A stretch of DNA of 64,000 nt, taken from assembly GCA_964036195.1 (NCBI GenBank), contig OZ038460.1, forward strand, positions 2,235,504 through 2,299,503, read 5' to 3'. Shown here piece by piece: positions 32,001 to 40,068 of the stretch; within the stretch, counting starts at the first letter, position 1; each line of letters starts with the position of its first letter. The stretch is from Sphaerolaimus hirsutus. Its lineage: Eukaryota; Nematoda; Chromadorea; Monhysterida; Sphaerolaimidae. The position numbers and the translations under genes were made by a program. The notes below the pieces were generated by a model. That model was not told where the DNA came from, did no database searches, and saw nothing but the letters and a program-made list of their open reading frames with translations.

Positions 32001-33609
32001 TCGTTTCAGAGCCGGAAAAGTAGTGTTATTAGCCGACATAGAGAAAGCATTTTTACAAATTGCTCTTCACCCAAAATCACGCGCTTTCACAAAATTTTAT
32101 TGGCTGTGTGATGACACTATTCCGACTCACGAAGACAATATTCAAATGATGCAATTCACAAGGGTGCTATTTGGTCTCACATGCAGTCCATCCATTTTGT
32201 CGACTGTTATTAAATATCACCTGGAAGCGGAATTAGCTCACATGCATCCCGCAGAGACACATGAACGATCGAAACTGGAACTGTTGCTCAACAGCATTTA
32301 CGTTGATAATTTAGTTATCAGCGTAGATGATGAAAAATATGCAATACAGCTCTACCGCTTAATTAAAGCTGTTTTTGCAAGAGCAAATTTCAACATGCGC
32401 GAATGGATGACAAATTCGCGTACGGTTTCGGAGAAAATCAAACCTGATGATCTCAACCCGAAACAGTCACAATACATCAAAGTAATGGGTCTTGTTTACG
32501 ATCACATTGAAGACACCATTGCTGTGCCAGCTCCCAAGAAAGATTTCACGCTCATTGTCACAGCAACACGCCGCAATTTGAACAAATTGCTGGCTTCAAC
32601 ATACGACCCTATCGGCATCACAGCACCCGCGTTATTTCGGTTGAAATTTCGCGTGTCACAAATAATTCAAAAGTGCAATGTCACAACCTGGGATGAACTC
32701 ATCGAAGACCCAGAGGCGGATGACTTATTGGACGATTTGAAAAGACATCTCTCGTCTATAAGTCAAATCAAATTCCCGCGCTCATTTCACTCTTTTGGCA
32801 TTGACGTCAAAGCCGAAACACGTCCATTAGAATTACATGTGTTTTGTGATGCCTCTAAAGATGGATACGCCGTGAGCACTTACTTGCGTCAAAAGGCGAT
32901 CTCACCCGATGAATACGGCTATGAGGATGACCGATATTTTAGTGGTTTTCTCACAGCTTGCACAAAATTGGCTCCACTTCCGTCAAAACAAGGTCAACCC
33001 CTCACAATCACACGCTGGGAATTGCTCGGTGTCACAATTGGTGCACAGCTCATCGATTATTTACATCATGAACTCGTTGAGCTAGGTGGATGGAAAATTC
33101 ACAGCAATTTCCTATGGACCGATAGTACAGTTGTCATCGGCTGGCTATATACTTCAAAGCCGCTGGCTACTTTTGTTAACAATCGGGTCACAAAAATCCA
33201 TTCATTCATGTCAAAGCATTGCATTCAAATTTGCAAAGTCGCTACAAAAGACAATCCAGCTGACATTGCGTCACGGGGATGCACTTTTGATCAACTTATG
33301 ATAGAAACAATGTGGTTTACAGGACCAACATTTTTCGCTGAACCCTTCACATCAGCCATGGTTGACATTTTGCAATATCAAGCACAACCTGTCACCGAAG
33401 AGCTTGCGAAAGGCGACACTCACATCAGTCAACCTTTATATGCTGGAGCAGTAACTTCACAGCCTGCTTCACAACCAGCTAATGCTCTCGCACAACAAGT
33501 GCCTATCAATTTGGACCCCAATTTGTCACAAAATGTCACTCCTCAAAATCCGTTTGTCGAAAGTCGACAACGTCACATCCCTTCAAATCCGTTCAAAATC
33601 GACATTTGA
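28885..33609 (+). CDS. BEL/Pao Gag-protease-RT-RNase H polyprotein
   Basis: 1,574 codons. In order: a coiled-coil-like N-terminus; a DUF1759-type Gag domain (residues about 110-300, from LPKIELAKYNGDPLEWAAWW); three zinc knuckles (C395-C408, C428-C441 as CX2CX4HX4C, and C447-C461 with one extra residue); an aspartic protease with DTG at 687-689; reverse transcriptase with the first catalytic Asp at 1051 (LLADIEKAFLQI) and YVDN at 1139-1142, where the usual second Asp is Asn; and RNase H with D1322 (FCDAS), D1413 (WTDST) and NPADIASRG near 1457. The frame ends at TGA 33607-33609, directly before the integrase region in the same frame. The protein would copy the element RNA within Gag particles. 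Confidence 0.93.
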   Translation: MDRFTSIVQDHITSLDRDQDGVAKEIKSANAKLERALYSGSNNAMMLMDELESRMATAQAQIKSAERLILSLKGQSTVDLTTQPPSQPPYNNVNMGSSSQPSQPETLLKLPKIELAKYNGDPLEWAAWWEIFRAQIHDRDNLSNGMKYTYLKLSLIGPAAELLAGLKGDGQDYITAVTMLKSNFGETHRVQAALWDKLYSLEKPSSRGDSLTNFTRTLLSTCNQLKERGESVDSGAVLRIIRGYLPDNIVLAVTEEHRNSMRTAATDDTELTVVRFVDALTTIACARLDAMKTEQQSSQSSNVVQKSQSSSLKKPQNGGGWQQQKKKGNKSQNTFSKQKPIHNTVAFAGTNANAGKPHRKNKNSTQPPRTPASGAISQKQFSQPAADFRKPKFECLFCGIKEHYTTDCPQYVTPRERIERLQALGDVCTRCTRRGHQAEQCTQRLSCYYCRQIGQHHGAFCPTRQAPARRQVNNSQNKAFVKATSANFVNAQVITTGAASSHAPPSYPPSHTEPMSVCVIPPDENDFRWRQQTLYQMDMDGPLDMGEWPRPANELQARAQEEARKYHSENKLWTTLRANLIQDGTDMETVEAKIRGFQQKRYEVYPHLNPNQMSSSVPLQPSHRPTVEVLSAQAGYGNPNTATRQQAEQECEFDFAPIVCLQVAQASLVNKDAELYRVTDPLLIFFDTGCEYSYIKASVANEYNFENKGDVVLQMNVFATKTPVTDNTFLIEAVMPIYKHVDNKGNMLQIPLTLRAVDNLATYACPPPLSQDDKTVIYIVYGEHAQEQFAEPLELSEMTDEFCHKLCQPDVVIGQDYYWKFDIRPTEIELPSGLIIVESILGLMLGGNASSQSFVTTPDISPHQFMVSCSSHASSAVAVGQETLFQFHSLESIGITDDPLSHDDDIAEQLILESITLNPETGRYSVDWPFKSTIHELPTNNSEAFRRFLSLLKRFRKDPDLFATYAKVISDQLHKGVIEPVYGSQDGLQEHILPHQPVITPGRSTTCRIVYDGSAGKPSLNNCLFRGPVLTPLALGLMLRFRAGKVVLLADIEKAFLQIALHPKSRAFTKFYWLCDDTIPTHEDNIQMMQFTRVLFGLTCSPSILSTVIKYHLEAELAHMHPAETHERSKLELLLNSIYVDNLVISVDDEKYAIQLYRLIKAVFARANFNMREWMTNSRTVSEKIKPDDLNPKQSQYIKVMGLVYDHIEDTIAVPAPKKDFTLIVTATRRNLNKLLASTYDPIGITAPALFRLKFRVSQIIQKCNVTTWDELIEDPEADDLLDDLKRHLSSISQIKFPRSFHSFGIDVKAETRPLELHVFCDASKDGYAVSTYLRQKAISPDEYGYEDDRYFSGFLTACTKLAPLPSKQGQPLTITRWELLGVTIGAQLIDYLHHELVELGGWKIHSNFLWTDSTVVIGWLYTSKPLATFVNNRVTKIHSFMSKHCIQICKVATKDNPADIASRGCTFDQLMIETMWFTGPTFFAEPFTSAMVDILQYQAQPVTEELAKGDTHISQPLYAGAVTSQPASQPANALAQQVPINLDPNLSQNVTPQNPFVESRQRHIPSNPFKIDI

Positions 33610-33621
33610 AGATTTTCAACA

Positions 33622-35238
33622 TTGTCAAAATTGTTGCGCACAGTCGTTTATCTACTTCGTGTGAAAACATATTGGCTAAATCGCTCTATGCATAAAGCTG
33701 CAAAACGCGAAAGCGAATATTTATCAAAACCCATCACACAAGCTGATTTAAACGAGGCATTTAGACATGTATTACGCATTTCACAAGCCGAAGAATGCGC
33801 CAGTTGCATTTCACAAGCGCAACTTGGCAAGCATCACATGCTCAAATGGGACGCGTGGAATAATTTACTATATTGCGTCACGCGTGTGTCTCACAAAGAA
33901 CACAGAAACCCTTCATTGTTTTACTACCTACCAAAAACTGGGTGGTTAACAACGCTCGTGGTTACTCATTTTCATGAGCTTGCTGGTCACAGTGGCATGC
34001 TTCACACATTAGCAGATTTACGCGAACACTGCTGGTTGTCAAGTGCCAAGCAGGTAGTTGCAAAAATTTTGCGCAAATGTGTCACATGCCGCAAAGCGGA
34101 AGGAGGCCCATTCACATTACCTGATTTTCACACATTACCTGTTACTCGAACTCAATCACAAATCAAGCCATTTCAACATATTGGCATTGATTATATGGGA
34201 CCGTTAGTTTATTCACAGAACGGAACCCGTCACAGTCAACACATTTTGTTGCTAACATGCTTCAGTACACGCGCCATTCATTTAGAGTCAACTAATAGTG
34301 TCTCGACAGCCGACACAATTATGGCTCTAAATCGTTTTATTTCACGTCGAGGCATGCCGGACACAATTTGGTCCAACAATGCCCCAGCGTTCAAAAATTG
34401 TGTCAAAATGCTACCTGACGTAAAATGGCATTTTATCACAGCCAACAGTCCTTGGCAAGGTGGCGTGTACGAACGCATGGTTGGATTAGTCAAACGCTTG
34501 CTCAAAAAAGCATGCGGCCGACGTTGTCTCACATGGCATGAATTCCTCACAGTCATGCTTGACGTTGAATTCTCCGTCAATACGCGACCATTGTCATACT
34601 TGTCAAACACAGACATTGGTGCAGCGATACTGCGCCCAATACATTTTCTTTGGGGCACCCCACCACCATGTTACATGGATGAAAAACGTGAGTTGGAACT
34701 CGATTCCACCACGATTGAACCCATGCGAAAAATTCCAAAAGAAGAATGGGATAGAATGACGGATGGATCTTTCAACCTCACACCCTCACAAATCGATAAA
34801 TCCTATGTACTCACACCCCCACGAGTCAATGACGTCAATTGCATTGATGAAATTGCACTCAACTCTGTGCCTGAAAAGGACAGAGATGACATCACATTAC
34901 TTTGGGACCAAATTCGTCACAATCGTGAAGTGCTTTGGTATGAGTGGTCACGTCAATACATTGACCTACTCAAAGATCGAGCAAAAAATCAACGCTTGAA
35001 AAAAGGCACTATCAACGAAGCTCCCAAACGTGGCCAAGTGGTGTTAATTACTGATGATAAACAGCCACGTGGCATGTGGCAAATGGGCCGCGTTCACGAG
35101 ATACACGTGTCGAGCGATGGCAAAATACGTGCAGTCACAGTATTGTCAAGTAATGGCCGTCGCACATGTAGATCCCCATCTAACCTCTTGAAATCGACAC
35201 AGAGGACGGTGTTGAGTATAAAATCGACACTGAGGTGA
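33622..35238 (+). CDS. BEL/Pao integrase region
   Basis: Same frame as gag-pol and separated from it by one TGA (33607-33609). There is no ATG at its start, so it was once part of one polyprotein. It has an HHCC zinc-binding domain (HELAGH, then CVTC) and a catalytic core: D190 in HIGIDYMGPL, E284 in GGVYERMVGLVK. The position expected to be the second Asp is Asn252 (WSNNAPAFK). A C-terminal segment RGQVVLITDDKQPRGMWQMG resembles the DUF5641 domain that ends BEL/Pao polyproteins. Integrase would insert the cDNA; with the stop and D-to-N change this copy is unlikely to do so. It overlaps the env frame by about 55 bases. Confidence 0.9.
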   Translation: MSKLLRTVVYLLRVKTYWLNRSMHKAAKRESEYLSKPITQADLNEAFRHVLRISQAEECASCISQAQLGKHHMLKWDAWNNLLYCVTRVSHKEHRNPSLFYYLPKTGWLTTLVVTHFHELAGHSGMLHTLADLREHCWLSSAKQVVAKILRKCVTCRKAEGGPFTLPDFHTLPVTRTQSQIKPFQHIGIDYMGPLVYSQNGTRHSQHILLLTCFSTRAIHLESTNSVSTADTIMALNRFISRRGMPDTIWSNNAPAFKNCVKMLPDVKWHFITANSPWQGGVYERMVGLVKRLLKKACGRRCLTWHEFLTVMLDVEFSVNTRPLSYLSNTDIGAAILRPIHFLWGTPPPCYMDEKRELELDSTTIEPMRKIPKEEWDRMTDGSFNLTPSQIDKSYVLTPPRVNDVNCIDEIALNSVPEKDRDDITLLWDQIRHNREVLWYEWSRQYIDLLKDRAKNQRLKKGTINEAPKRGQVVLITDDKQPRGMWQMGRVHEIHVSSDGKIRAVTVLSSNGRRTCRSPSNLLKSTQRTVLSIKSTLR

Positions 35239-36986
35239 AAGATGATGATAAATCACAACCTCCACCTGATAAAGGTGATGATTCACAAACAGATCAATCA
35301 CATCAACAATCACAATCTTCACAACAAGATGCAAGGCGCGTAAACCCACGTCGAACATGTCGCTACACTGGCACATATTCGTTCTGGGGAAACGTGTCGC
35401 ATTTAATGGCACTCACGTTGCTAATACAATCAAAATTAGCCAACACGCTCACATGGACAGATCAATATCACAAAACTTTCAATCTGTGCCATAAAACACG
35501 CACTGGTCACGCAATTCAACTTCCGGAAAAAGTAACATGTCATTTTCCTCAAGTTACGGCCATAGAGGATATTGTGATATCCATATGGACGTTGCGTGTT
35601 GAACCACAAACTACACCAATTTATAGATGTTTTCAACAAGAGCATACTATAGTCACATATATGAGTCTGGTGGGCGGAAAATCTATGTTGCCACCAGAAA
35701 TCATTAAAAATCACAGAGTCACAACCTACGATTGCATGATCGCCTACCAAAATAAAACTTGGAAAGGCGAACCTTTAGTAAAAATTGGTCATGCATTGTG
35801 GAGCACCAACAAATCACTTCACATAGATTATTGTTACTTTTGTCACAATCTGAGTAACACGGTGATGAACTTTCACATAGAAGAAGGTGTAGTTGCAAGT
35901 CTTGATGGAAAGAAAATTGTTTCCGAAATTCAAGATCTGTCACATTGCAACCCACAAGCCGGCTATTGTTATGACAGCGACAATGGCGTCTCTTTATGGA
36001 ATGCCACTGCGTTTAACAAACAATGTGCGTTCCAAGAGATTGGTCAATTTGATGCGCAATATTCACAAAATCATTACGTAGTGGAAAAATTGCAAGCTGC
36101 ATTTTCGGTCACATGGAGATCACAAAAATTTCCAAGTAATGCAGAATGTGTGCCAAAAGACGCGAAATATATTGACCAGGGCTCGGCATTCATTCAATTT
36201 CTTCGATATCAACTTAAGAAATTGAAAAAACCTGAAACCGAAAAAGCTCCTCTTCATTTCAAACTCGCACCAAATCTTGATGTTGGTGTATTCCACTTGC
36301 TCACAGCCCGTCAACACTATGAGGTTGACAAAATTGCACATTTGGAACAAAAACAATTTGGATCCATCTGGCAACAATTATGTCACATCCGTCAGACCCA
36401 GCTAGATATAAGTCATGCAATTGTCACATTCAATCCCACGCTTGGCTTGCGAGCGTTGCTAGGACGTCAAAATCTCTATGCTGAATGGCATGGAGATATA
36501 TTGATGTTTTGGGATTGTAAACCTGTCACAGCAGAAATGATTTATTTTCAACATGAATATAACAATACATGTTATAAATTTCTGCCGGTCAAAGTCACAA
36601 ATCACCCACATATAATGTTCGTTGCTCCTGGTACCAATGATCTAATCACACATTCACCAATAGATCATTGTCTCATGAAAGACCATAAATATTATCAATT
36701 AAATGATAACTCATGGGCTAACGAAAACGGACCAACGAATTTACACGTCACAAAACTCCCAATCGAATTAATTTGGGCTGGCTCGTGGAAACCATTCACA
36801 CTAAATGTTTCCGGGTCACCAGGTGTAAGCATGACTGATATTGCATTCAGTATCATGGCTGCACATCATCACTTTCAAAATTTGCAACGACTCGAACAAC
36901 AAGTCACACGTTCAGTCGATTATATTGCAACCAAGTCCAACGATCCAAAAGCCGTGCAAGTGTCAGATATTTTACGTTTTTACTAA
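35235..36986 (+). CDS. Env-like glycoprotein, N-terminal part (interrupted)
   Basis: Frame 0, open from 35184 and ending at TAA 36984-36986; -1 relative to integrase. The first ATG in frame is at 35406, followed by a short hydrophobic stretch (MALTLLIQSKLA) that may be a signal peptide. The body is Cys-rich with several N-glycosylation sequons, and ends in a helical heptad-like stretch (FQNLQRLEQQVTRSVDYI). This is the layout of an enveloped-virus surface and fusion protein. BEL/Pao lineages are known to have captured such genes several times; the donor family is unassigned, and a chuvirus-like origin is only a guess. Expression would need splicing or a frameshift. The protein continues after a foreign segment at about 38622. 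Confidence 0.78.
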   Translation: MKDDDKSQPPPDKGDDSQTDQSHQQSQSSQQDARRVNPRRTCRYTGTYSFWGNVSHLMALTLLIQSKLANTLTWTDQYHKTFNLCHKTRTGHAIQLPEKVTCHFPQVTAIEDIVISIWTLRVEPQTTPIYRCFQQEHTIVTYMSLVGGKSMLPPEIIKNHRVTTYDCMIAYQNKTWKGEPLVKIGHALWSTNKSLHIDYCYFCHNLSNTVMNFHIEEGVVASLDGKKIVSEIQDLSHCNPQAGYCYDSDNGVSLWNATAFNKQCAFQEIGQFDAQYSQNHYVVEKLQAAFSVTWRSQKFPSNAECVPKDAKYIDQGSAFIQFLRYQLKKLKKPETEKAPLHFKLAPNLDVGVFHLLTARQHYEVDKIAHLEQKQFGSIWQQLCHIRQTQLDISHAIVTFNPTLGLRALLGRQNLYAEWHGDILMFWDCKPVTAEMIYFQHEYNNTCYKFLPVKVTNHPHIMFVAPGTNDLITHSPIDHCLMKDHKYYQLNDNSWANENGPTNLHVTKLPIELIWAGSWKPFTLNVSGSPGVSMTDIAFSIMAAHHHFQNLQRLEQQVTRSVDYIATKSNDPKAVQVSDILRFY

Positions 36987-38621
36987 TTTTACTAGTTTCC
37001 GTTTTTACCACAAAAATACGCCACTCGTCGAATTTTGCCGCGGCAGAGAATTGTAAATTCCGGTCCCTTTGCGCTTCTAATTGCGTGCGTAATTAAATAA
37101 ATAATTGTTTTTATGGTACGGGGATTTTACACGCAAATCAGGAACGGCGCCAGTACCCCTTGGGGTCCTGACAGTTCCTGAGGACGGACACGGCAACTTA
37201 CCAATCCCTTTTCGTAACTGCTGCCGGCGGTTTACTTCGATTAATTGTTAATAAGCCGTAATTAAAGTAAAGCCGAAATTAATAAAATTCAAATTAAAAT
37301 TCAAGCAGTTAGTATGCTTCAGGGGGACCAAGTTGGTTTCACGGGAACTTTATTTAGCAATATAATCAGAGTCAATTTCACAATAGCTCAAGTGAGTCGT
37401 ATAGCCTCTAGTGGGTGAAAAAATGTAAAATCAGCGCGTTTTATAATCACCAGAATCTACCATAAACGAAATGAATACTAAATCAAAGACACAACAATTA
37501 ACCGTAATGAGCGAATTAATGAGGCGAAATCAATGATCACTGCAAAAACTGTCAACGTAGCGTACAAGGCACAGGTAATTTAATTGAATGCGGGAAAAAT
37601 TAACTAATTAAACAAACGGGTGCAAACGTAATTTAAATCAAGCGTAAAGTAACTGTGGTTATCCATGACGTAATTAAATGCAATTTATCTCACGGGTGAG
37701 TGTCATAAACTGGGTTTTTATTCAGGGGTTACGGTGCAGTCGAGAGCAGGTGGTGTGACACGTGTTATCAACCTGCGCCCCTTTAGGTGAAAAGTATTTT
37801 TATAGCACGCCCGACCAAGGCCACAGAAAGAACGCTCATTTGCGGGGGTTGTTCAAGGTTATTGCATTGCCGGGTAAGGGTTGGAAGCTTCGGGCCTGAA
37901 CACACGCCACAAGACACTAGCACTTGTGAGTTCACCAATCACCCTGGGTGATGGGAATAATTAATTGGCACTGCTGTGCTCTTCACTGTAAACTGTGCTC
38001 TGCATGTGCCTTGCAGTTGCGTGCCGACAATAATTGCCGTTTGCCACTTTTCCATCCATTACCTAGTCCTAAATAAAAATGCACTTGGTCGGGGAATTTT
38101 CTGAATGTTATCTATCGGGGCGGCTAAGCATTTAACAGAGTCAACACCTTTTAGCTTAGCTAGAAACATTAAAGCCTTTCTAACCCATTCCCAGACACTG
38201 CACCCTTTTGATTAAAATGTAAATTTGATAAAACCTAAAAATCATAACATTCGAAAGTACATATTGGGAAATGCAATTCAAAAAAACGAAAGAAATCACT
38301 TAATTAACTTAACTAAAAAAATGCGGGTAACCTAATTAGCTCAATTAACGAAACATGAAATGAAAAATTATCATCACACAAGAAATAATTATGCAATTAA
38401 CGGAAAAGAAAATAATTAATAAATTCATGGCCGCAGTAGTGTCCATTCGGGCGTACCGTCCTGGGGCTGCGGCTTCGTTGGCGGATTTGCAGTGCACAGC
38501 GAACCGCACGTTCACTGTGATTTCCCTGTGCACCGCGGGTCGTCATTCGGTCGCACATGGTCGTTCTCGAGTCGTCGGAGTGTCTGCGCAAAATTGTCGT
38601 TACGTTTTTACGCATGATTAG
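36987..38621. other. Foreign non-coding segment inside env
   Basis: About 1.63 kb without a long frame separates two parts of env that are in the same frame. Composition differs from the retroelement: only 2 TCACA words by hand count against about 13 per kb around it. It has many TAATTAA words, then a CpG-rich stretch at about 38440-38600. Exact ends and a target duplication could not be fixed. A 12-bp direct repeat at 36972-36983 and 38600-38611 does not restore the frame. An intron is less likely because the boundaries lack good splice sites. Confidence 0.6.
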
Positions 38622-39983
38622 TTAGCCATATTTCTACCTACACAAGCATATATTGCTGGCATCGGCCAAGGAGTTGGTGCATATTTTGAAGGTGTAGGAA
38701 AAGAATTGGGTCACATTATTCACGGTAGTGTCACAGGTGGTGCGTCAGCATTAGACACGTTACTTACTGGGCCACTTCAAACAGCTGTAAACATCATACT
38801 CATTATTATCACAATTGCTTGTATTGGGTATATTGGTTATGTTTACATGCAGTGGCGGCTCGTAACTGGCAGGGGTATGCTGCCAGACATCAAGGGTTTT
38901 TTTCGAAGAAAGGGCAGAAGGGACAGAAGCCCAAACAACAAGGGCCCCCGTCCGTTCAGCAAGGAAAAATCGGTAAGCGACGGCGACGTAACCGCCAGAA
39001 GAAACCGAAAAGCGGCTTCAACAAACCCGCTTTGTCAAGTCAAACCGTCACACAATCGTCAAGTTCGTCACAGTTACATTCAAAGTTTGTCACACCCCTC
39101 AAGCGAGTTTCTCCATTCAAACGGCTTTCAGGACGCACGGTACAGCCTAGATCGGATCCCCCGGTCGGTTATAGTACCGAGCGCGCCGAAGAAATCGAAA
39201 TGGAGACGGGTGCGCGCCGGGTCACAAAACCTGCACCCCCCTGCGAGTCACAAGCGCAGAGCTCGTCATCAAACGCCAGACTCACAGTCACCGAGCCTGT
39301 CACCACGGAGGTCACAATGGAAAACGCGTTCCCTGACCGCGAGCCCTTGCAAAAGCGACTCAAGAGATTCGCTGGAGTCGCAGGGCTCCCAGGTGAGCAG
39401 CAACCATCACACCAGACATTTTCCTTTATACCCCAAACTTTTCACAAATTCAATAACATCAATAAAAAACTGGTCAAATCAAAAGTTAAATGATCTAAAA
39501 AGATCCGTGACCTTCCTCAGACAAACACCTTCACAGTCCGACATAGAACTCGGAGAGATGGAAGAAAATCACGTTCAAGATCTAGATCCCCCTCCGTACC
39601 ATTTGACCAATTCAACTCAATCACTTCACAATGTACGACCTCATTCACAACCTCCCCTGTCCCCTTGCTACCAAGCCAACCGCTTGCAGCAACGGAACAA
39701 TGGCAGCCCACCGAGCCGTCGAAGACGAGCGTCGACGAGACCGACACGCTACGACAAGCCCTCGAGCAACTCGTCGAGGAATCTGAGAAACTCCCCAACT
39801 GGCCGGGTCGACCGGCCGGGGCCCCAGAAAACCAAACGACCGGGCACGGGGAAGGCAGCCAGCCTGAGGAGGATGCCGTCGAACCCATGGACGAGCATCA
39901 TGAGGAGGGCCGGGAAAATGCCGGCGTCGAAGACGCCGACGATCTACTACCACAGGAGTGATGAGAGTATCACAGGCGTTTGA
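38622..39983 (+). CDS. Env-like glycoprotein, membrane anchor and tail
   Basis: Frame 0 reopens at 38622, without an ATG. A Gly-rich stem (GIGQGVGAYFEGVGKELGH) leads to a transmembrane helix at about 38780-38848 (VNIILIIITIACIGYIGYVY) and a long basic, Ser/Pro-rich cytoplasmic tail. A PPPY motif (DLDPPPYHL, near 39585-39600) could act as a late-budding or NEDD4-binding signal. From about 38894 to 39390, and after about 39690, the -1 frame looks more protein-like than this one, so part of this frame may be overlap or the result of indels. Confidence 0.72.
   Translation, partial: LAIFLPTQAYIAGIGQGVGAYFEGVGKELGHIIHGSVTGGASALDTLLTGPLQTAVNIILIIITIACIGYIGYVYMQWRLVTGRGMLPDIKGFFRRKGRRDRSPNNKGPRPFSKEKSVSDGDVTARRNRKAASTNPLCQVKPSHNRQVRHSYIQSLSHPSSEFLHSNGFQDARYSLDRIPRSVIVPSAPKKSKWRRVRAGSQNLHPPASHKRRARHQTPDSQSPSLSPRRSQWKTRSLTASPCKSDSRDSLESQGSQVSSNHHTRHFPLYPKLFTNSITSIKNWSNQKLNDLKRSVTFLRQTPSQSDIELGEMEENHVQDLDPPPYHLTNSTQSLHNVRPHSQPPLSPCYQANRLQQRNNGSPPSRRRRASTRPTRYDKPSSNSSRNLRNSPTGRVDRPGPQKTKRPGTGKAASLRRMPSNPWTSIMRRAGKMPASKTPTIYYHRSDESITGV
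38819..39493 (+). CDS. Overlapping arginine-rich ORF in the env tail (accessory candidate)
   Basis: Frame 2, open from a TTG at 38819 to TGA 39491-39493, with no early ATG. It encodes a basic cluster KIGKRRRRNRQKKPKSG, similar in style to the arginine-rich RNA-binding and nuclear-localisation motifs of retroviral regulators, then Ser/Gln- and Pro-rich sequence. Entry could be by -1 frameshift at the heptamer GGGTTTT (38894-38900) or by splicing to the acceptor TTTACATGCAG (ending 38852). A donor CCAG|GTGAGC at about 39391 could join the downstream frame-2 ORF. The alternative is that an indel in the T7 run at 38897-38903 displaced the true env tail. Confidence 0.5.
   Translation: MYWVYWLCLHAVAARNWQGYAARHQGFFSKKGQKGQKPKQQGPPSVQQGKIGKRRRRNRQKKPKSGFNKPALSSQTVTQSSSSSQLHSKFVTPLKRVSPFKRLSGRTVQPRSDPPVGYSTERAEEIEMETGARRVTKPAPPCESQAQSSSSNARLTVTEPVTTEVTMENAFPDREPLQKRLKRFAGVAGLPGEQQPSHQTFSFIPQTFHKFNNINKKLVKSKVK
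38894..38900 (+). promoter_or_regulatory. Candidate -1 frameshift heptamer
   Basis: GGGTTTT read as AAG GGT TTT in the env frame fits the X XXY YYZ rule exactly. A -1 slip enters the overlapping basic frame. No downstream pseudoknot was established by eye. Confidence 0.4.
39494..39961 (+). CDS. Acidic frame-2 ORF, possible second exon of the accessory protein
   Basis: Same frame as the basic ORF upstream. From about 39690 its codons are strongly G/C at the third position, and it encodes a Leu- and acid-rich stretch (LRQALEQLVEESEKL) and an acidic end (VEPMDEHHEE, VEDADDLLPQE). A CGCTTGCAG acceptor ending at about 39689 would join the donor near 39391 without changing frame and would remove the TGA at 39491. 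The splice model is inference only. Confidence 0.42.
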   Translation, partial: SKKIRDLPQTNTFTVRHRTRRDGRKSRSRSRSPSVPFDQFNSITSQCTTSFTTSPVPLLPSQPLAATEQWQPTEPSKTSVDETDTLRQALEQLVEESEKLPNWPGRPAGAPENQTTGHGEGSQPEEDAVEPMDEHHEEGRENAGVEDADDLLPQE

Positions 39984-40068
39984 TTTTGATTTTGTTTCAC
40001 ATCAATTTGCCGAGATTGGCTGAGATAAAATTAAATTAAATTTAATTTTTATTCTAGTTTCGGGAGTG
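39984..40068 (+). other. Sequence before the 3' LTR, weak polypurine tract
   Basis: Ends TTTCGGGAG directly before the LTR. Only the short GGGAG fits a polypurine tract, which is poor for a BEL element. Otherwise AT-rich. Confidence 0.45.

Noticed and set aside
28885-35238. APOBEC-type hypermutation as the cause of the D-to-N changes
   Set aside because: Only two suggestive sites and no family consensus to compare; kept as a test, not a claim.
36972-38611. 12-bp direct repeat TTACGTTTTTAC as a target duplication of the env insert
   Set aside because: Removing the segment between the copies leaves stops on both sides and the wrong frame; the true right boundary must lie after 38621.
36967-38633. 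ATATTT (36967-36972 and 38628-38633) as a 6-bp duplication of the env insert
   Set aside because: Spacing of 1,661 bases is not a multiple of three, so env would not be in frame.
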